From NCBI RefSeq assembly GCF_001425005.1, contig NZ_LMDB01000012.1, forward strand, positions 586,964-650,963: 64,000 nucleotides of DNA, given 5' to 3'. A model generated the notes under the pieces. That model was not told the origin of the DNA. It was given only the letters and a program-made list of their open reading frames with translations, and ran no database searches. The position numbers were made by a program, and so were the translations under genes. How positions within the stretch are numbered: the first letter of the stretch is position 1; each line of letters begins with the position of its first letter. Source of the stretch: Duganella sp. Root336D2 (GTDB lineage: Bacteria > Pseudomonadota > Gammaproteobacteria > Burkholderiales > Burkholderiaceae_D). Positions 61,898-64,000 of this stretch are shown here, one piece after another.

Positions 61898-62615
61898 GCG
61901 GGCCCCACACGCCTTTGATGCGTGCCTGCAGCGGCTGGAATTTGATCTTGTAGTTCATCTTCGGGCTGTCTTCGATCCAGTAGCCCAGGTAGACGAATTC
62001 CAGCCCCAGTTCATGCGCCTGCGCGATCTGCCACATCACGTTATAAGTGCCGAAGGAGGCGCCGGGTACGTCCGGGTCGAAGAAGGTGTAGACCGACGAC
62101 AGCCCGTCCGACAGCACGTCGATGATGGAGACCATGCGCAGCGTGCCGTCCGGTTCGCGGAACTCCACCAGGCGCGTGTTGACCCGGCTTTGCAGCAGGA
62201 ACTGCGCGTACTGGTCGCGTGAATCCTGGTCCATGCCGCCGCCCGCGTGGCGCGTACTTTGGTAGCGCAGGTAAAGATCGTAATGTTCGTCCGAGAACGA
62301 CAGGCTGGCGACGCCGGCTTCCAGATTGCCGTGGCGCGCCCATGCCCGGCGTTGGCCGCGTGTCGGCGAGAACCCTGCGGCCACCACGCGCACCGGGATG
62401 CAGGCCTGGCATCCATCGCAATATGGACGATAAGTAAAGATGCCGCTGCGGCGAAAGCCGTTCTTCACCAGCTCCGAATACACATCGGCGTTGATCAGGT
62501 GGGACGGCGTCGCTACCTGTGAGCGGGCCTGTCGTGCATCAAGATAGCTGCACGGATAAGGCGCCGTTGTATAAAACTGCAACGTTGCGAATGGAAGGTC
62601 GTTAAGCTGCGTCAT
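61863..62615 (-). CDS. bpt: Aspartate/glutamate leucyltransferase (bacterial protein transferase)
   Basis: 250 residues. It adds leucine to N-terminal Asp or Glu of proteins, marking them for ClpS/ClpAP breakdown. The N-terminal CSYL motif, '[17 protein letters not shown]' with its cysteines, and '[20 protein letters not shown]' are typical of the arginyltransferase-like fold. It lies 26 bp after aat on the same strand. Confidence 0.96.
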   Translation of the reverse strand: MTQLNDLPFATLQFYTTAPYPCSYLDARQARSQVATPSHLINADVYSELVKNGFRRSGIFTYRPYCDGCQACIPVRVVAAGFSPTRGQRRAWARHGNLEAGVASLSFSDEHYDLYLRYQSTRHAGGGMDQDSRDQYAQFLLQSRVNTRLVEFREPDGTLRMVSIIDVLSDGLSSVYTFFDPDVPGASFGTYNVMWQIAQAHELGLEFVYLGYWIEDSPKMNYKIKFQPLQARIKGVWGPLTSSSGPAAQP

Positions 62616-62641
62616 GATTCATATCATAACGCGTCCGCGGC

Positions 62642-63349
62642 TTAAAACGGTGCGATAGGGCACCAATCGCGTATCTGTGGCATCACAATATTTTTCTGCA
62701 AGTGGGCAATGAAGTCCTGGCGCGGTATGGGGCGCGCGCCGAGCGAAGCCAGGTGGCCGGTCTCTTGCTGGCAATCGATCAGCTCGACGCCGTGCTGTCG
62801 CAAAAAATGCACGAGGTAGGCCAGGGCGACCTTGGAGCCATCGGTGATGCGCGCGAACATCGACTCGCCGTAAAACATGGTGCCGATGGAAACGCCGTAA
62901 GCGCCGCCGACAAGTTCGCCGTCCAGCCACAATTCGGAGGAGTGGGCGAATCCCTGCTGGTGCAGGCCGCTGTAGCCGGCGATGATGTCTTCTGAAATCC
63001 AGGTGCCGGGACCGTCGCGCCGTGGTGCGGCGCAGGCGCGCATCACCTGTTCGAAAGCGCTGTCGAAACGCACTTCCCAGTGCTGGCCGTCGCGCGCAAT
63101 CTTCTTCAGCGTCTTGCGCAGGCTGTCGGAAATCTTGAAGTCGGCGGTGCGCAGCACCATGCGCGGGTCGGTGCTCCACCAGAGGATGGGCTGGCCCTCG
63201 GAAAACCACGGGAAGATGCCGCGCTGGTATGCTGCCAGCAGCCGTTGCGGCGATAAATCAGCGCCTGCCGCCAGCAGGCCCGGCGCGTCCGTGCTCAGGG
63301 CTTCGGAGACGTCGGGAAAGGGCGTGTTGGCGTCGAGCCAGGGAATCAT
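62642..63349 (-). CDS. aat: Leucyl/phenylalanyl-tRNA-protein transferase
   Basis: 235 residues. Adds Leu or Phe to N-terminal Lys or Arg in the N-end rule pathway. Signatures '[20 protein letters not shown]', '[20 protein letters not shown]' and '[19 protein letters not shown]' are clear. Its 5' end overlaps the NUDIX gene by 4 bp (ATGA). Confidence 0.97.
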   Translation of the reverse strand: MIPWLDANTPFPDVSEALSTDAPGLLAAGADLSPQRLLAAYQRGIFPWFSEGQPILWWSTDPRMVLRTADFKISDSLRKTLKKIARDGQHWEVRFDSAFEQVMRACAAPRRDGPGTWISEDIIAGYSGLHQQGFAHSSELWLDGELVGGAYGVSIGTMFYGESMFARITDGSKVALAYLVHFLRQHGVELIDCQQETGHLASLGARPIPRQDFIAHLQKNIVMPQIRDWCPIAPF

Positions 63350-63924
63350 GTGTCGGACGGCTGGCGCATTGGCTGGGTGATGTCCTGGGTGTGGAAACCG
63401 TAGCCGCCGCCCTCGCGCATATTGGCGCGGTCGGCAAAGAACAACTCCAGCGTGGTGCGGATGGTCGGGAAGGCCAGGTCATCCCAGGGGATTTCCGCTT
63501 CCGTGAACATTTGGACGTCGAGGCTCTCTTCTCCCGGTGCAAAGTCGAGGTCGCGCAGGGTGGCCAGGTAGAACATATGCACCTGGTGCACGCGCGGCAC
63601 GTTGAGCAGGGTGTACAGCTTGCCCAGGTCGATATTGGCGCCGGCCTCTTCTTCGGTTTCGCGCTGGGCTGCCTCGGCCGTGGTCTCATTGTTTTCCATG
63701 AAACCTGCCGGCAAGGTCCAGAAACCGCGGCGCGGCTCGATCGCTCGCTTGCAAAGCAAAACCTGCAATTCCCCGCCGCACTCCCAGACCGGGACCGTTC
63801 CCACCACCATCTTGGGATTTTGATAATGGATTGCGGAGCAGTTGACGCAAACATAGCGCGGCCGGTTGTCACCGGCCGGCACCATCAACTCAACAGGGTG
63901 GGCGCATTCTGAACAAAATTTCAT
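63346..63924 (-). CDS. NUDIX hydrolase with N-terminal zinc ribbon
   Basis: 192 residues. The zinc ribbon uses Cys4, Cys7, Cys26 and Cys29. The NUDIX box follows as GX5EX7REUXEEXGU in '[20 protein letters not shown]' then AG. Similar proteins are NADH pyrophosphatase (NudC)-like, though only the C-terminal half resembles NudC. It is the first gene of the nudix-aat-bpt group, with an ATGA overlap to aat. The 76 bases upstream, to the window end, contain no gene. Confidence 0.9.
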   Translation of the reverse strand: MKFCSECAHPVELMVPAGDNRPRYVCVNCSAIHYQNPKMVVGTVPVWECGGELQVLLCKRAIEPRRGFWTLPAGFMENNETTAEAAQRETEEEAGANIDLGKLYTLLNVPRVHQVHMFYLATLRDLDFAPGEESLDVQMFTEAEIPWDDLAFPTIRTTLELFFADRANMREGGGYGFHTQDITQPMRQPSDT

Positions 63925-64000
63925 ACTGTCTACTTTACACCGAACTGCCGATTGCCGGAATTGAGCGAAATATATTCGAGCTATCGTAAGAAGATGTGGG

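Noticed and set aside
1..64000. CRISPR array, prophage, integron or origin of replication
   Set aside because: No regularly spaced direct repeats, phage structural or integrase genes, attachment-like duplications or DnaA-box clusters were seen.

Overview
The window looks like a chromosomal segment of a high-GC betaproteobacterium, most likely of the Burkholderiales family Oxalobacteraceae (Massilia/Duganella/Herbaspirillum relatives). This is inferred from the overall character of the proteins, a phasin gene with sites resembling the Herbaspirillum PhbF motif, and the housekeeping gene order (radC / rpmB-rpmG, fkpB-ispH, cysTWA-cysB, nudix-aat-bpt). It was judged from sequence alone, without a database search. 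There are about 60 protein genes, one tRNA, one complete insertion sequence and one decayed gene. No prophage, CRISPR array or integrative element was seen.

Region by region. 1-5.8 kb: the 3' end of a NodT-type efflux outer-membrane gene, a perfect 36-bp hairpin, a LysR regulator divergent from two tandemly duplicated atypical short-chain dehydrogenases, then two secreted HExxH metallopeptidase-like genes. 5.8-17.7 kb: a BON-domain protein, an MFS transporter, a MAPEG protein, an S9 peptidase, a membrane protein, a cytochrome P450 divergent from an AraC regulator, a SUV3-like RNA helicase, and a LysE exporter with a MocR-type regulator. 17.8-26.6 kb: tRNA-Lys, a GspE-type ATPase with a spermidine-synthase-like gene, a glycine-zipper envelope protein, a barstar-like protein, purN, an RsmB/NOP-type RNA methyltransferase, a palindromic repeat, an MscS channel and a fatty-acid desaturase. 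26.6-31.6 kb: a dead GFA-family gene, a small secreted protein, an IS4-family element that split a terminator, rpmG, rpmB, radC, fkpB and ispH.

31.7-42.9 kb: the branched-chain amino-acid ABC transporter livHMGF; a three-gene operon (YheO-like regulator, ornithine-cyclodeaminase family reductase, hydroxyaspartate/threonine dehydratase family lyase); a phasin; a DMT transporter; a nitroreductase; pbpG; an IclR regulator; dgkA. 43-53.1 kb appears devoted largely to sulfur supply: sbp, a small hydrolase, a 1-Cys peroxiredoxin of the LsfA type, a TonB-dependent receptor, a TauE-like permease and cysTWA-cysB. 53.1-58.3 kb: three methyl-accepting chemotaxis proteins, one with a degenerate signalling tip. 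58.4-64 kb: an aldo/keto reductase with pyrD, a secreted M20 amidohydrolase, and the N-end-rule transferases bpt and aat behind a NUDIX hydrolase.

The most interesting observations are the receptor with the broken kinase-control tip, six genes with a -10 box 6-9 nt before an ATG that lacks a Shine-Dalgarno sequence (probable leaderless mRNAs), the IS that cut a shared terminator and carries its own, the sulfur-starvation grouping, and the hydroxyaspartate-type operon.
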